This document shows, piece after piece, positions 55,601-63,690 of a stretch of 64,000 nucleotides of DNA (its first letter is position 1; every line of letters begins with the position of its first letter). Both the position numbers and the translations under genes were made by a program. Origin of the DNA: Xanthocytophaga agilis (lineage in GTDB: Bacteria > Bacteroidota > Bacteroidia > Cytophagales > 172606-1); NCBI RefSeq assembly GCF_030068605.1, contig NZ_JASJOU010000008.1:186001-250000 (forward strand). Direction: 5' to 3'. Under the pieces are notes generated by a model, which saw nothing but the letters and a program-made list of their open reading frames with translations, did no database searches and was not told the origin of the DNA.

Positions 55601-56017
55601 CAGCCCCAGATTTCCAGAGTAACATACATAGATATCCAGCCATCCATCCGAATTGATATCCACAAGGCTTACTCCCGTTTTCCAACCTCCTTTTCGGCCA
55701 GTCACTCCAGCAGACTGCGTAATATCCTTAAACTGAAGATTTCCTGTATTGAGATATAAGGTATTGTCAACCATATTTCCTGTAAAATACAGGTCTATAT
55801 TTCCGTCATTGTTAAAATCTCCGGCAGCTACCCCACCTCCATTATAGAAATACTCATAGTTCAGGATATTGAGTGCTTCTGTCTCTGTAAGCTGATTAGC
55901 AAAAGTGATTTCTGTGTATTGAGAGTTCTGTTGTATAAATAAAGCAGATTTCTTCTGTTTCTGGCAAGCAAGAAAAGACACACATAACAGAACGAATATA
56001 TAATGTAAAGCTTTCAT
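52646..56017 (-). CDS. ASPIC/UnbV VCBS-repeat lipoprotein, first paralogue
   Basis: This protein of about 1,123 residues starts from the ATG at 56017 (MKALHYIFVLLCVSFLACQ, lipobox FLAC, Cys18). The open frame continues about 98 codons upstream, but that sequence overlaps the terminator-like hairpin region and is not protein-like. The plan matches 49272 and 45763: seven motifs (GDFNNDGNID, VDINSDGWLD, LDYDLDGDLD, ADVNKDGRPD, ADINNDSRPD, ADFDNDGWKD, VDLDNDGDLD), an ASPIC/UnbV block near 530-610, and seven more motifs (from GDINNDGLMD to EDINKDGKKD). It is the first of the three tandem genes, 190 bases after the susD-like gene. Confidence 0.9.
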   Translation of the reverse strand: MKALHYIFVLLCVSFLACQKQKKSALFIQQNSQYTEITFANQLTETEALNILNYEYFYNGGGVAAGDFNNDGNIDLYFTGNMVDNTLYLNTGNLQFKDITQSAGVTGRKGGWKTGVSLVDINSDGWLDIYVCYSGNLGLEQRRNQLFVNNGNLTFTEKAQEYGLDDPGYTTQAAFLDYDLDGDLDCFILNHNLRSYERNPDASVMRNKRDDYAGDKLFKNENGKFTEVTAEAGIKSNPLGFGLGLAIADVNKDGRPDIYVGNDYVEDDYLYINQGDGTFKDLLQETLDHTSRFTMGVDIADINNDSRPDIFTLDMLPEDNLRQKLLAFPDNWNNYQSMLANGFWHQNMRNMLHLNQTVNVSSYNGVGKVSYSEIGQSAGISNTDWSWAALFADFDNDGWKDLFVTNGEVKDFTNSDFIKYTADEEMKASAGQPHESLMEQIHKMPSSPTHSYIFRNNANLTFTDQSVKWGFEKPTIANGAVYVDLDNDGDLDIVTNNNNEQARIYKNTGRDVNEEGSSDANQSNKQAKSSFVKIKIKGPKQNPFGVHTKVYVTSDSLTQYQEVSPVKGFQSSMYDALHFGLGTNQNPVKIHVEWPDGKWKDSTISVVNKAIEISYDLYAFQRIVHKSIDNSLFQETPDILRYTHKENYANDFARQILLPYQYSYSGVRIAKGDINNDGLMDLYLGGARNQVGKIFLQQKSGLFSEIRTDAFVQDSIYEDKDAVFFDADGDKDLDLYVVSGDFSQRKNTTVQQDRLYINDGTCHFSQSKTALPAETANGSCVKVLDIDNDKDLDLFIGGTATPNEFPAADASFILLNNGKGSFTSVPLSHFKLGLVSDAFVMDLSKDGFSEIVIVGEWMSPKVLSFKNGQATVQDLQIRDARSEQQWLNGWWNRIAGDDLDGDGDLDLVLGNLGNNCQMKPSVTYPMRMYAGDFDKNGIIDPVVSYYIQQKQYPAISRDELLEQIVSLRRKYTNYQSYAEATLEDVFSEGELNNAMTYRIDFTESCVLENTPHGFVLHSLPSQAQYAPVYAIAMEDINKDGKKDLLLSGNNSYYHLRIGKMDANHGFVFLNKGNFQFDYISQSLSGLNVKGDVKDVQVINNSTWIFSVNNAPVQVYQQKDVRPL

Positions 56018-56148
56018 TCGGAATAAAATCAGGCTGTATAGTTTGTTAAAAGTGGTTGTATTGATTAGCCTGATCGGCGTAGACTTTTCCAAGAAGAGGA
56101 TTATCCGGGAGACAAACAAACTTAAAATTATTTGTATAAAGCATTTAT

Positions 56149-56186
56149 AATCAAAACAGCAACCAGAGTAGGTTGCTGTTTTGATT
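56149..56186 (-). terminator. Hairpin between the susD-like gene and the ASPIC operon
   Basis: Arms 56149-56164 and 56171-56186 are perfect 16-nt complements (AATCAAAACAGCAACC core) with a 6-nt loop, ending GCTGTTTTGATT on the minus strand. It lies 22 bases after the SusD stop. It should terminate or attenuate transcription into the three lipoprotein genes. Confidence 0.75.
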
Positions 56187-56207
56187 CTTATTAAAAGCCG
56201 ATGTTTT

Positions 56208-57764
56208 TTAGTAACCAAAGTTCTGACTCCACGTTGGATTTGTATCAACAACCTTTTGAGGAAGAGGGAATACAACCACATGAGCATCAGATTGAGCAGG
56301 TCTCTGATCAACAGGTGTCAAAAACTTCTCAAAGCGAATCTGATCATTTCTGCGCCATCCTTCATAGTACAGTTCACGACCTCTTTCAGCTAATACTGCT
56401 GCTAAGTCTACAGTACCTAATGTAGAAGCCCCACGAGTTGTTCGAAGTGTATTGACAAGACTTGCAGCAGTTTCCCCATTTGGATCAGTACCACCTCTTA
56501 GTAAAGCTTCTGCTTTCATCAATAATACATCAGCATAACGGAAAAACACATAATCATGACCTCCATTATCCAAATTACCAGGTTCTGGAACATACTTAAC
56601 AACACGAATACCTTTTTCCTCACCTGCTGCTGAAAGATTGATATCTGGAGTAAATATCAAATCTTCCCCACCTCTGGTTTTTAATTTCTTCCCATCTTTA
56701 TCATACTGTTGTCCAACCAAGAATCCTACATTCAAACCAATTTTATCTGTTACTCCAGGATAGGTTCCCCCAACCCGCTCATCAGTTGCTTCAAAGCTAT
56801 TATAAAAATCACCGAGAGTAGTAAATCCATTCCAGCCACTAGGAATCTGATTGTAATGCAAACCCATATAATATCTGTTACGAGCATTTGCTATAGGACT
56901 TCCCTCATTATTCTCTACAGTAAAAATCAACTCTTTTGATCGAGTACCATTTTCCCAGTGAAAGTTATCGAAGTATTTACCTTTAGCAGTCAGTTCATAC
57001 TTACCTGAGGCAATGATCGCATTACATAATTCAATAACTTTATCCATATCGGCTTTATCAAAAGTATATGGGCCAGCCGGGCTTTGAGGATCTTGCTTAT
57101 ATACAGCTTTGTTTAAATACACTTTAGCTAGTAAGAATTCAGCTGCCTCTTTAGTAGCTTTTCCAGCTGAGCCTGAAGATAAATTGGCAACAGCATAATT
57201 GAGATCTTTCACTAATGTATCAACAGCCTGAGAACGAGATGAGATCTTTGCACCATCACATGTATTAGCTAAATCAGTAGAAGGTAGCTGTCCATATAAA
57301 TCAACAATATAAAAGCTATAAAAAGCTTTTAAGAAGGTTGCTTCTGCCTTAATCTGAGTCTGTGCTGGAGTAGCAAAATATATTGATTGGAGAGAGCGAT
57401 ATACACCATTATTAAGGTTATCCCATGCTGCAATTATCTGATTGTGTTGAGAATCCCAGGTATGTTGGTGTAATTTACGCCATGTTCCAAAATCATCCCA
57501 GTCAGTACCACGAGTAGGTCCCATCATTTCATCAGATGGATGTTCTTCCATTGCATAAGCATTGGATTGATCAGAGAAATCATTTAAACGAGCATATGCA
57601 CTACCTAATGCTTCAGATGCATTACCTTTTGCAGCTGAACATGAACCGGTTTCTGTATTATCTACTGGCTTTCCCACAACATTGTCCTCAAGATCTGTAC
57701 AATTGGACAGAATGAGTGTCAATGGCAAGCCAAGTAATAAGATTTTTTTTCCAAAATTCATCAT
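56208..57764 (-). CDS. SusD/RagB-family nutrient-binding lipoprotein
   Basis: This 518-residue lipoprotein has a signal and lipobox (LSNC, Cys22). An alpha-helical, TPR-like SusD fold follows. Family features include FLKAFYSFYIVDLYGQLP near residue 145, AEFLLAKVYLNKAVY, the C-terminal YVFFRYADVLLMKAEALLRGG, and ELYYEGWRRNDQIRFEKFL. It is the lid that binds the ligand over the SusC-like channel encoded upstream (43-bp gap), and it acts at the cell surface. The substrate is not evident and no glycoside hydrolase gene is adjacent. Confidence 0.93.
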   Translation of the reverse strand: MMNFGKKILLLGLPLTLILSNCTDLEDNVVGKPVDNTETGSCSAAKGNASEALGSAYARLNDFSDQSNAYAMEEHPSDEMMGPTRGTDWDDFGTWRKLHQHTWDSQHNQIIAAWDNLNNGVYRSLQSIYFATPAQTQIKAEATFLKAFYSFYIVDLYGQLPSTDLANTCDGAKISSRSQAVDTLVKDLNYAVANLSSGSAGKATKEAAEFLLAKVYLNKAVYKQDPQSPAGPYTFDKADMDKVIELCNAIIASGKYELTAKGKYFDNFHWENGTRSKELIFTVENNEGSPIANARNRYYMGLHYNQIPSGWNGFTTLGDFYNSFEATDERVGGTYPGVTDKIGLNVGFLVGQQYDKDGKKLKTRGGEDLIFTPDINLSAAGEEKGIRVVKYVPEPGNLDNGGHDYVFFRYADVLLMKAEALLRGGTDPNGETAASLVNTLRTTRGASTLGTVDLAAVLAERGRELYYEGWRRNDQIRFEKFLTPVDQRPAQSDAHVVVFPLPQKVVDTNPTWSQNFGY

Positions 57765-57807
57765 TTTATTGTATATGTTTTGGGTCTAACAGAATAAGTT
57801 ATTTGTA

Positions 57808-60800
57808 TTAAAATGAAGCATTTAAACCAAATGTTATGACTCTCGCACTTGGATACGATGTATAATCTATCCCCAAAGACGGAATTTGATTCAATGCTTT
57901 ATTGGTATTCACTTCTGGATCAACTCCAGTGTACTTTGTTAACAAGAATAGATTTTGCCCAGTCACAGATAAACGCAAGGTCTTAACTTGGCTAGCTTCC
58001 GGAAGTTTAAAAGTATAACCAAGATTTACATTGGATAAACGAATAAAGTCACCTTTTTCTAAGAACCGAGATGATACAGAACCTGCATTAAAACGATACT
58101 CGCTGTTATTAGCAACATCTTTAGTCACGTTATGAGCCAGATTTAATGCAGCTTTGTAGAACAATGCATTAGCTGTATTATTATAGATATAGAATCCGGT
58201 TGACGAATTTATAAAAATACTCAAATTCCAGTTTCCATAACTAAAGTTGTTTGTCAGACCATGTGTAAATTTAGGTTGTGGACTACCAGAATATACAGGT
58301 TGATCTCCATTAGGATAAACAGCAAATCCATTTTCGTCAAATCCAGAGAATTTAGGTACAAAGAAAGCAAATAATGGATAACCTTGTTGAATGCGTTGTG
58401 CATATGCACCAGATAATCCTTGGCCATTGATTTCACCTGTTGGTCTGAAGCTACCACCTAGTTTTTCTACTTTGTTGACAACGTGTGTCAGGTTGTAAGC
58501 AATTTCCCATCTGAATACTCCTTTATCTACAGCTTTATAGTTTACAGAAAACTCAAATCCTTTGTTTGACACATTAGCATCCAGATTTCGCCAGATATAA
58601 GGAGAAGGAGATACAGGATTATCATTTAGATCACGGAAGAGAAGATCTTTGGTATTCTTATTGAAATAATCAACGGAACCAGTTAAACGACCAGAAAGAA
58701 AAGCAAAGTCTAAACCAACTGCCCACTGACGGGTTTGCTCCCATTTCAGATTATCATTAGCCGCGTTATCAGCATCTGATGTAGCATTATTAGGATTAAC
58801 ATTACGTGTTGCTTTAGTCAGGTTTGCAGGAAATTCCTGGTTACCAGTTATACCCCAACTACCTCTCAACTTCAAGTCATCAAATATTCCCTGAGGAATA
58901 AAACTTTCGTTGGATAAGCGCCACGCAGCCCCCAAAGAAGGGAAAGTACCATATTTATTATTACTACCAAACTTAGATGATCCATCTATCCTAACAGTAG
59001 CCGTCAACATGTACTTGTCCTTAATATTATAATTCACTCGGCCAAAATAAGATTGTAGCTCAAAAACATTTTTGTCTTCACCAGCAAAGAATGCTTTATA
59101 ATCCTTGTTGTTTACATATCCTATATTGTCAATTGTGCCTGTTGAATCCAGAAAATAACCAGATTGTATATAATGACCTTTATTCTCAAACTTCTGATAA
59201 GAAAAACCTGCTACTGCATCTAATTGTCCAATACCGACCTTCTCATTATAACTTAAGGTATGTTCAACCAATCGGGAAGTAGTAGTTCTGTTCTGAATGT
59301 TATTGAATCCGGTAAAGACATTTATATTATTTACCTGATTTGAGTTATATCCTGTCAAATAAGGATCTACTTTCTGAGCTCTTTCTGAACTTGAATTATC
59401 AATACCAAAATTAATTTTATAAGAAAGCCCTTTTATCAGACGATAGGTTGCGCTGATGTTACCTAGCGTCCGGTTAGTATTGCTATTATCATGAATCATA
59501 TTTAACATTGCCACTGGATTTCGGAAATCTCCTTGTGGATGTCCTGCTACATCATAATTACCAGGAGTGAAATAACGTCCTTGTTCATCATAAATTGGAT
59601 ATGTAGGGTTTGCCTGAAGGGCTGCCCCAAGCAAACTTCCTTGATAGCCTGCATTATTTCCGATGGGAGCATATTGATCTTTTATACCTGAAGTAGTTAA
59701 TTGTAAATCAACTCTAAGCTTATCATTCAACATCTTATGGCTGGCATTTACACGTCCAGTTAGACGGGTCATTGCTGTATTTTTAATAATACCCTGCTGA
59801 TCTGAATAGCCTAACGACATATAATAAGTCGTGGTCTCATTGCCACCACCATAGTTCAGGTTATAGTTCTGTGAAAAAGATGAACGAAATATTTCTTTTT
59901 GCCAGTCCGTATTTCCATTTCTTACATTGATATTATTTATAGTATTACCTGATCGGGTTAAAGCATCTGGAAATTCACTTGCACTTAATAAATCATACCG
60001 TTTTAGTGTACCACTTACACTTCCAGAAGCAGAAAAATTAAGCATAGATTGTCCATTTTTTCCTTTTTTGGTAGTAATTAATACAACGCCATTAGCACCA
60101 CGAGCACCATAAATAGCAGCAGCAGAAGCATCCTTTAAAACAGTAATACTTTCAATATCTGATGGATTCAAGAAATTTAAAGGGTTTTTAGAAGTTCCAC
60201 CTCCTGATCCATAATCAGCCCCACCATCTGTAGTAGCATCTCCGCTTACAGGTACACCATCAATTACATATAAAGGATTGTTTCCAGATCTTACAGAAGT
60301 AGTTCCCCGAATACGAATATTTACTCCTGCGCCAGGTTCACCACTGGCAGGAGTCATTTGAATCCCAGCAGCACGACCTTGCAATAATTGCTCTGGAGAA
60401 GCAATCACCCCTTGGTTAAAGTCTTTTGAAGTTACAGCAACTACACCACCTGTAACATCCTTTTTCTGTTGTTCACCATAACCAATTACCACAACCTCTT
60501 GTAATGCTTGTACATCAGCAGCCAGTGATATATTAACAGAAGATCTGCCTCCAAGTGCTATTTCCTGACTTACATAACCAACAAAGCTAAAAACCAGAGT
60601 TGTATTGTCACTAGGTACATTTAAAGTATAATTACCACCTGCATCTGTTGTAGTTCCAGTAGTAGTTCCTTTCACAGATACGCTTACACCTGGCAACGAA
60701 GAACCATCAGCGGCATCTGATACTTTACCTTTCACTGTCTTTTGTGCATATGCAGTTGTACTCACTAATAAAATCAAAAACCATAGAAATCTCAAAGGAG

Positions 60801-60876
60801 AGAATCTGAATGAAGTGGATTTGTATCCAGCATCAGGCAGATTACCTAATTTTTGTAACGTAATAATTGTGCTCAT
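57808..60876 (-). CDS. SusC/RagA-type TonB-dependent outer membrane transporter
   Basis: This 1,022-residue protein has a signal ending TTAYAQ (about residue 45). Next come an N-terminal carboxypeptidase-regulatory-like domain (KTVKGKVSDAADGSSLPGVSVSVKGTTTGTTTDAGGNYTL), a plug domain (VVVIGYGEQQKKDVTGGVVAVTSKDF, and PLYVIDGVPVSG), and a beta-barrel finishing at residue 1022 with a terminal Phe. This is the SusC/RagA plan with the regulatory N-terminal domain. It imports a ligand captured by the SusD-like lid using TonB energy. Its promoter is suggested by TATATTTG at 60992-60999. The neighbouring VCBS/ASPIC lipoproteins are probably accessory surface binders. Confidence 0.94.
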   Translation of the reverse strand: MSTIITLQKLGNLPDAGYKSTSFRFSPLRFLWFLILLVSTTAYAQKTVKGKVSDAADGSSLPGVSVSVKGTTTGTTTDAGGNYTLNVPSDNTTLVFSFVGYVSQEIALGGRSSVNISLAADVQALQEVVVIGYGEQQKKDVTGGVVAVTSKDFNQGVIASPEQLLQGRAAGIQMTPASGEPGAGVNIRIRGTTSVRSGNNPLYVIDGVPVSGDATTDGGADYGSGGGTSKNPLNFLNPSDIESITVLKDASAAAIYGARGANGVVLITTKKGKNGQSMLNFSASGSVSGTLKRYDLLSASEFPDALTRSGNTINNINVRNGNTDWQKEIFRSSFSQNYNLNYGGGNETTTYYMSLGYSDQQGIIKNTAMTRLTGRVNASHKMLNDKLRVDLQLTTSGIKDQYAPIGNNAGYQGSLLGAALQANPTYPIYDEQGRYFTPGNYDVAGHPQGDFRNPVAMLNMIHDNSNTNRTLGNISATYRLIKGLSYKINFGIDNSSSERAQKVDPYLTGYNSNQVNNINVFTGFNNIQNRTTTSRLVEHTLSYNEKVGIGQLDAVAGFSYQKFENKGHYIQSGYFLDSTGTIDNIGYVNNKDYKAFFAGEDKNVFELQSYFGRVNYNIKDKYMLTATVRIDGSSKFGSNNKYGTFPSLGAAWRLSNESFIPQGIFDDLKLRGSWGITGNQEFPANLTKATRNVNPNNATSDADNAANDNLKWEQTRQWAVGLDFAFLSGRLTGSVDYFNKNTKDLLFRDLNDNPVSPSPYIWRNLDANVSNKGFEFSVNYKAVDKGVFRWEIAYNLTHVVNKVEKLGGSFRPTGEINGQGLSGAYAQRIQQGYPLFAFFVPKFSGFDENGFAVYPNGDQPVYSGSPQPKFTHGLTNNFSYGNWNLSIFINSSTGFYIYNNTANALFYKAALNLAHNVTKDVANNSEYRFNAGSVSSRFLEKGDFIRLSNVNLGYTFKLPEASQVKTLRLSVTGQNLFLLTKYTGVDPEVNTNKALNQIPSLGIDYTSYPSARVITFGLNASF

Positions 60877-60991
60877 AACAAGTAATAAAAGGGGTGATTG
60901 ATGTGAAAAATAATCTTTTTGACTGTACAGGGTATACTCTCAAAATGATACTTACTTCAATTGTGTCTAGGCATACGTAGTGTATGGTACG

Positions 60992-60999
60992 CAAATATA
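60992..60999 (-). promoter_or_regulatory. -7 element (TATATTTG) for the susCD genes
   Basis: TATATTTG on the minus strand matches TAnnTTTG and sits 115 bases before the SusC start. It implies a 5' leader of about 108 bases. The -33 position is A/T-rich without a clear TTTG. Confidence 0.5.
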
Positions 61000-61413
61000 G
61001 AAAAACCTATATAATTTAAAAAAAAATAAGAAAAATATAATTATTCCCGCTTTTCGGATAAACTTCAGGATTAATATTTAATTTTTTAAATATGGTATAG
61101 TCATATAATAAAAAATACAAACAAACACTTCATGATAAAGTACTATTCACTAAAAAGATTATTTACCTTTAAATCTGCTATCTATGTATTACAGCACTAT
61201 TATTTATGGACAGTAAGGATAGAATACAAAAAATACATAATCCTTATGAAATATAATTTATCAAAGTCTTACTATAAATGTCAACTTATAAAACAAATCA
61301 GAATCCTTATAAAATCTTTATCTAATTTGTAGAATGAAGGCAGAACAGGAGCATATTGAGATTAGAAATTTCTAAATCTACTCAATACTATAAGAAGTTC
61401 TGAGAAGGGATAT

Positions 61414-61458
61414 TTCCGAGGATTATATATGTCAGACTGACATATATAATCCTCGGAA
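61414..61458. terminator. 22-bp perfect hairpin after the MenE-like gene
   Basis: The two 22-nt arms (61414-61435 and 61437-61458) are exact complements separated by one base, so the effective loop is CAGACTG. The core is CCGAGGATTATATATGTC. It lies 62 bases beyond the MenE-like stop and probably terminates that transcript. It is unusually long and exact. Confidence 0.7.
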
Positions 61459-61519
61459 AAGAGAAGACACATAACTAATGAGCACGCAAATTAATTTAAT
61501 TAGAATATCCTAAAAAAGA

Positions 61520-62614
61520 TCAAAGAAAAGGTAAGACGGTTTTCTGTCTATCTACCTTAGCAGTAGGAGTTTCTGCGAATTGGTTTACACAGATTATTTG
61601 TCTGGGAACCTCATATCTGGCAAGTAATTTTTTGGCTTTTTGCAAGATAAGGTCCTTATTTTCAGGTGATAAATCTTCTATCTCCAGAAAAAGTGTTACA
61701 GACTCACCTAATATTGGATGTGGCATCCCTTTAATAAAGAATCGTTGAAGCAAATTCATATCAGCAAGAATACCCTGCATTACCTGTTCTACATGCTCTG
61801 CCTGAATTTTTACCCCACCAGAATTGATGACATTATCATATCGGCCTTTCCAACGAAAAGAGGTATCAGATACTAGTTCTACTACATCGTTTGTTATAAT
61901 GGGATCATTATTTAGTGAGGGCACATGAATGATAAGGCAATTGCGATTATCTGTTTCAAAGGTTACTCCTGTTAGCGCAGTATAATAATCATGGTGAGTA
62001 GGCCCATTCAAACCTCGTAAAGCAATGTGGGATACTGTTTCTGTCATACCATAGGTTTGGTAAACAGGTGCTGAAAGGTGCTGAAGCATATCTTTCAGCA
62101 GAGATGAAACAGGTGCTCCTCCTATAATAATAGCTTTAGCAGTATTCAGAATGGCTACTTTTTCAGGAGCCTTCTCCAAGATAGTCTGAATCTGTAAAGG
62201 TACATATGATTGAAAATCAAATCGACTTTCTACAGGCAGCTCTGCAACAGGTAAAGAAGAAGGTTCCAAGATAGTGAGGTGTAAATCCAGTACCAGACCT
62301 CTCACCAGCATCATCATGCCAGCAATGTATTGAACATTCAGATTTACCAGGGCAGTGTATCCGGATTGCAATTTCAGCGTGTTGCCTGTCATAAGAGCAC
62401 TGGCAGCTATCTGCTTTCGGTCTAGCTCTATGGCTTTGGGTATACCTGTAGAACCTGATGTATGGATAGTAAACGTTTCTCTGCCTGCCAACCAATCACA
62501 ACAAAACTGCCAGGCAATACATTCATAATTGGTTAGTTTATCCTGCAAAGGCCCGGATTGTATTTTCTCAAAGGATAAAGTAACCTTTGAGTGATAAAAT
62601 GTGACACTCCCCAT
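61520..62614 (-). CDS. O-succinylbenzoate-CoA ligase-like AMP-forming enzyme (MenE-like)
   Basis: This 364-residue adenylate-forming ligase has the P-loop HTSGSTGIPKAIEL (about residues 50-63). The A5-type motif is YQTYGMTETVSHIALRG (about 190-206), and the A7/A8 block is WKGRYDNVINSGGVKIQAEHVE. TAKVDRQKT at the end supplies the catalytic lysine. It is short for the superfamily (about 500 residues) but matches the compact MenE of Bacteroidota, which lacks the long N-terminal region. The expected reaction is activation of o-succinylbenzoate for menaquinone. No other men gene is in the window, so another acyl substrate is possible. Confidence 0.85.
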   Translation of the reverse strand: MGSVTFYHSKVTLSFEKIQSGPLQDKLTNYECIAWQFCCDWLAGRETFTIHTSGSTGIPKAIELDRKQIAASALMTGNTLKLQSGYTALVNLNVQYIAGMMMLVRGLVLDLHLTILEPSSLPVAELPVESRFDFQSYVPLQIQTILEKAPEKVAILNTAKAIIIGGAPVSSLLKDMLQHLSAPVYQTYGMTETVSHIALRGLNGPTHHDYYTALTGVTFETDNRNCLIIHVPSLNNDPIITNDVVELVSDTSFRWKGRYDNVINSGGVKIQAEHVEQVMQGILADMNLLQRFFIKGMPHPILGESVTLFLEIEDLSPENKDLILQKAKKLLARYEVPRQIICVNQFAETPTAKVDRQKTVLPFL

Positions 62615-62736
62615 TAGTTAAGAACCAGAATATTTTATCAATTGCCTGCTAGTTTGTCTTCACTGATTTCGTAAAACATCAACGACAAATCTGCACTAAA
62701 AATATCGTATAAAAAAGTTAGTACCTCATAAACAAA

Positions 62737-62758
62737 AAAAGCCCCGGTTAGGGCTTTT
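62737..62758 (-). terminator. Terminator of the YbjN-like gene
   Basis: An AAAAGCCC / GGGCTTTT stem with a 6-nt loop reads on the minus strand into CTTTTTTTG. It lies about 38 bases after the stop at 62796. Confidence 0.8.
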
Positions 62759-62795
62759 CAGTTCTATAGTATAGAATATTTCTTCTCCAAATATA

Positions 62796-63188
62796 TTAAT
62801 AAATATCATGTCCAATGATACGCATCTCCAGATCATCTGCCACATAAGCAACTTCCATAATCATATCTTTTACCAAATCTTCTGTGCAATGGTCAAACAA
62901 AGCAGCAGCAGCTACTTTTAGAAAACCTTCATGAATCATCACCTTACTGTAGTATAACTCCTGATTCAGTTCCAGCATAGCCCGGTGATCAATTTCAGGG
63001 CGTAGTGTGCAAACTGTAGACATAAACTCAAGCATAGTACCCTGTGGACGATCAATCAGATATCCGGTTACACTTTGAAAACGATCTCTGTTTAATGGTA
63101 CAGTAATAATCGTGTTTTTGTATGAATACTCTACAAAGCGGCCATCAATTTCAAGTGCCAGTTTTTCCATGGTAGTTGTTAAGTCCAT
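62796..63188 (-). CDS. YbjN/SRP-chaperone-fold-like protein
   Basis: This 130-residue soluble protein has a pattern of alternating strands and helices (RFVEYSYKNTIITVPLNRDRFQSVTGYLID ... EFMSTVCTLRPEIDHRAMLELNQEL ... VKDMIMEVAYVADDLEMRIIG). It resembles YbjN-domain / type III secretion-chaperone-fold proteins, which bind partner proteins without a known enzymatic role. Two ATGs are possible (63188, and 63170 with MEKLALEID). It has its own terminator and is probably expressed alone. Confidence 0.6.
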   Translation of the reverse strand: MDLTTTMEKLALEIDGRFVEYSYKNTIITVPLNRDRFQSVTGYLIDRPQGTMLEFMSTVCTLRPEIDHRAMLELNQELYYSKVMIHEGFLKVAAAALFDHCTEDLVKDMIMEVAYVADDLEMRIIGHDIY

Positions 63189-63690
63189 AAGCGAAAGTGT
63201 TGAGGATGAATACTTGGTACTATTGATAGGTAAGGTATGCTCTCTATTTCTTTATGAATGGTTTGCTACGGCTAAACCGATTTACAACTATAGATACTAA
63301 AACTATGAAAAAAGTAAACGCAAATCTGCACTTTTACGAAAAAAATTATTTGTGTAAGATTATACCCACAAAAAACGAGAAAAATTACATAATAGACTCA
63401 TTATCAGAGATAAGATAAAAAATGTATTCAGGAAACCTATTTTTTTTTATTTCGTATAACCAATAAATTTTAAAATTGCACCGTTTTATAACATAAATCT
63501 CCTTCAATGCCCAGATTTTCTACAATGTAATTATTTTCTGCTATTTTATCTTTTTGTCTTTAGCATCCAATTCTGAAAGTTAAGCTCTGGCTTGCTTTTT
63601 GTCTTAGAGTGCATAGATATACTGAGCATTGAAGTCACTATAATTATACTATAATTCTAGCAAAACGAATATCACATAAATAACCTCGAG
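63189..63690. other. 502-bp intergenic region with divergent promoters
   Basis: It lies between the YbjN-like gene (minus) and the coiled-coil gene at 63691 (plus). It is A/T-rich; I see no gene, hairpin or convincing promoter element. Confidence 0.4.

Larger units (their letters stand above)
60877..61519. other. 643-bp intergenic region
   Basis: A very AT-rich gap. It contains the susC promoter candidate, the long hairpin at 61414-61458 and a short plus-strand open frame (61132-61332) that is composed of low-complexity A/T codons and is not called. Confidence 0.5.

Noticed and set aside
56018-56311. 98-codon N-terminal extension of the first ASPIC lipoprotein
   Set aside because: It runs over the terminator-like hairpin and past the susD stop. 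The ATG at 56017 gives a proper lipoprotein signal, so the longer frame is fortuitous.
61132-61332. 66-codon plus-strand open frame before susC
   Set aside because: It is Lys/Ile/Tyr-rich because the region is AT-rich, with no homology-like pattern and no promoter.
61520-62614. Linking the MenE-like gene with the UbiA gene at 39738 as a menaquinone operon
   Set aside because: They are over 20 kb apart, with no other men genes between them, and UbiA substrate specificity cannot be read from the sequence.
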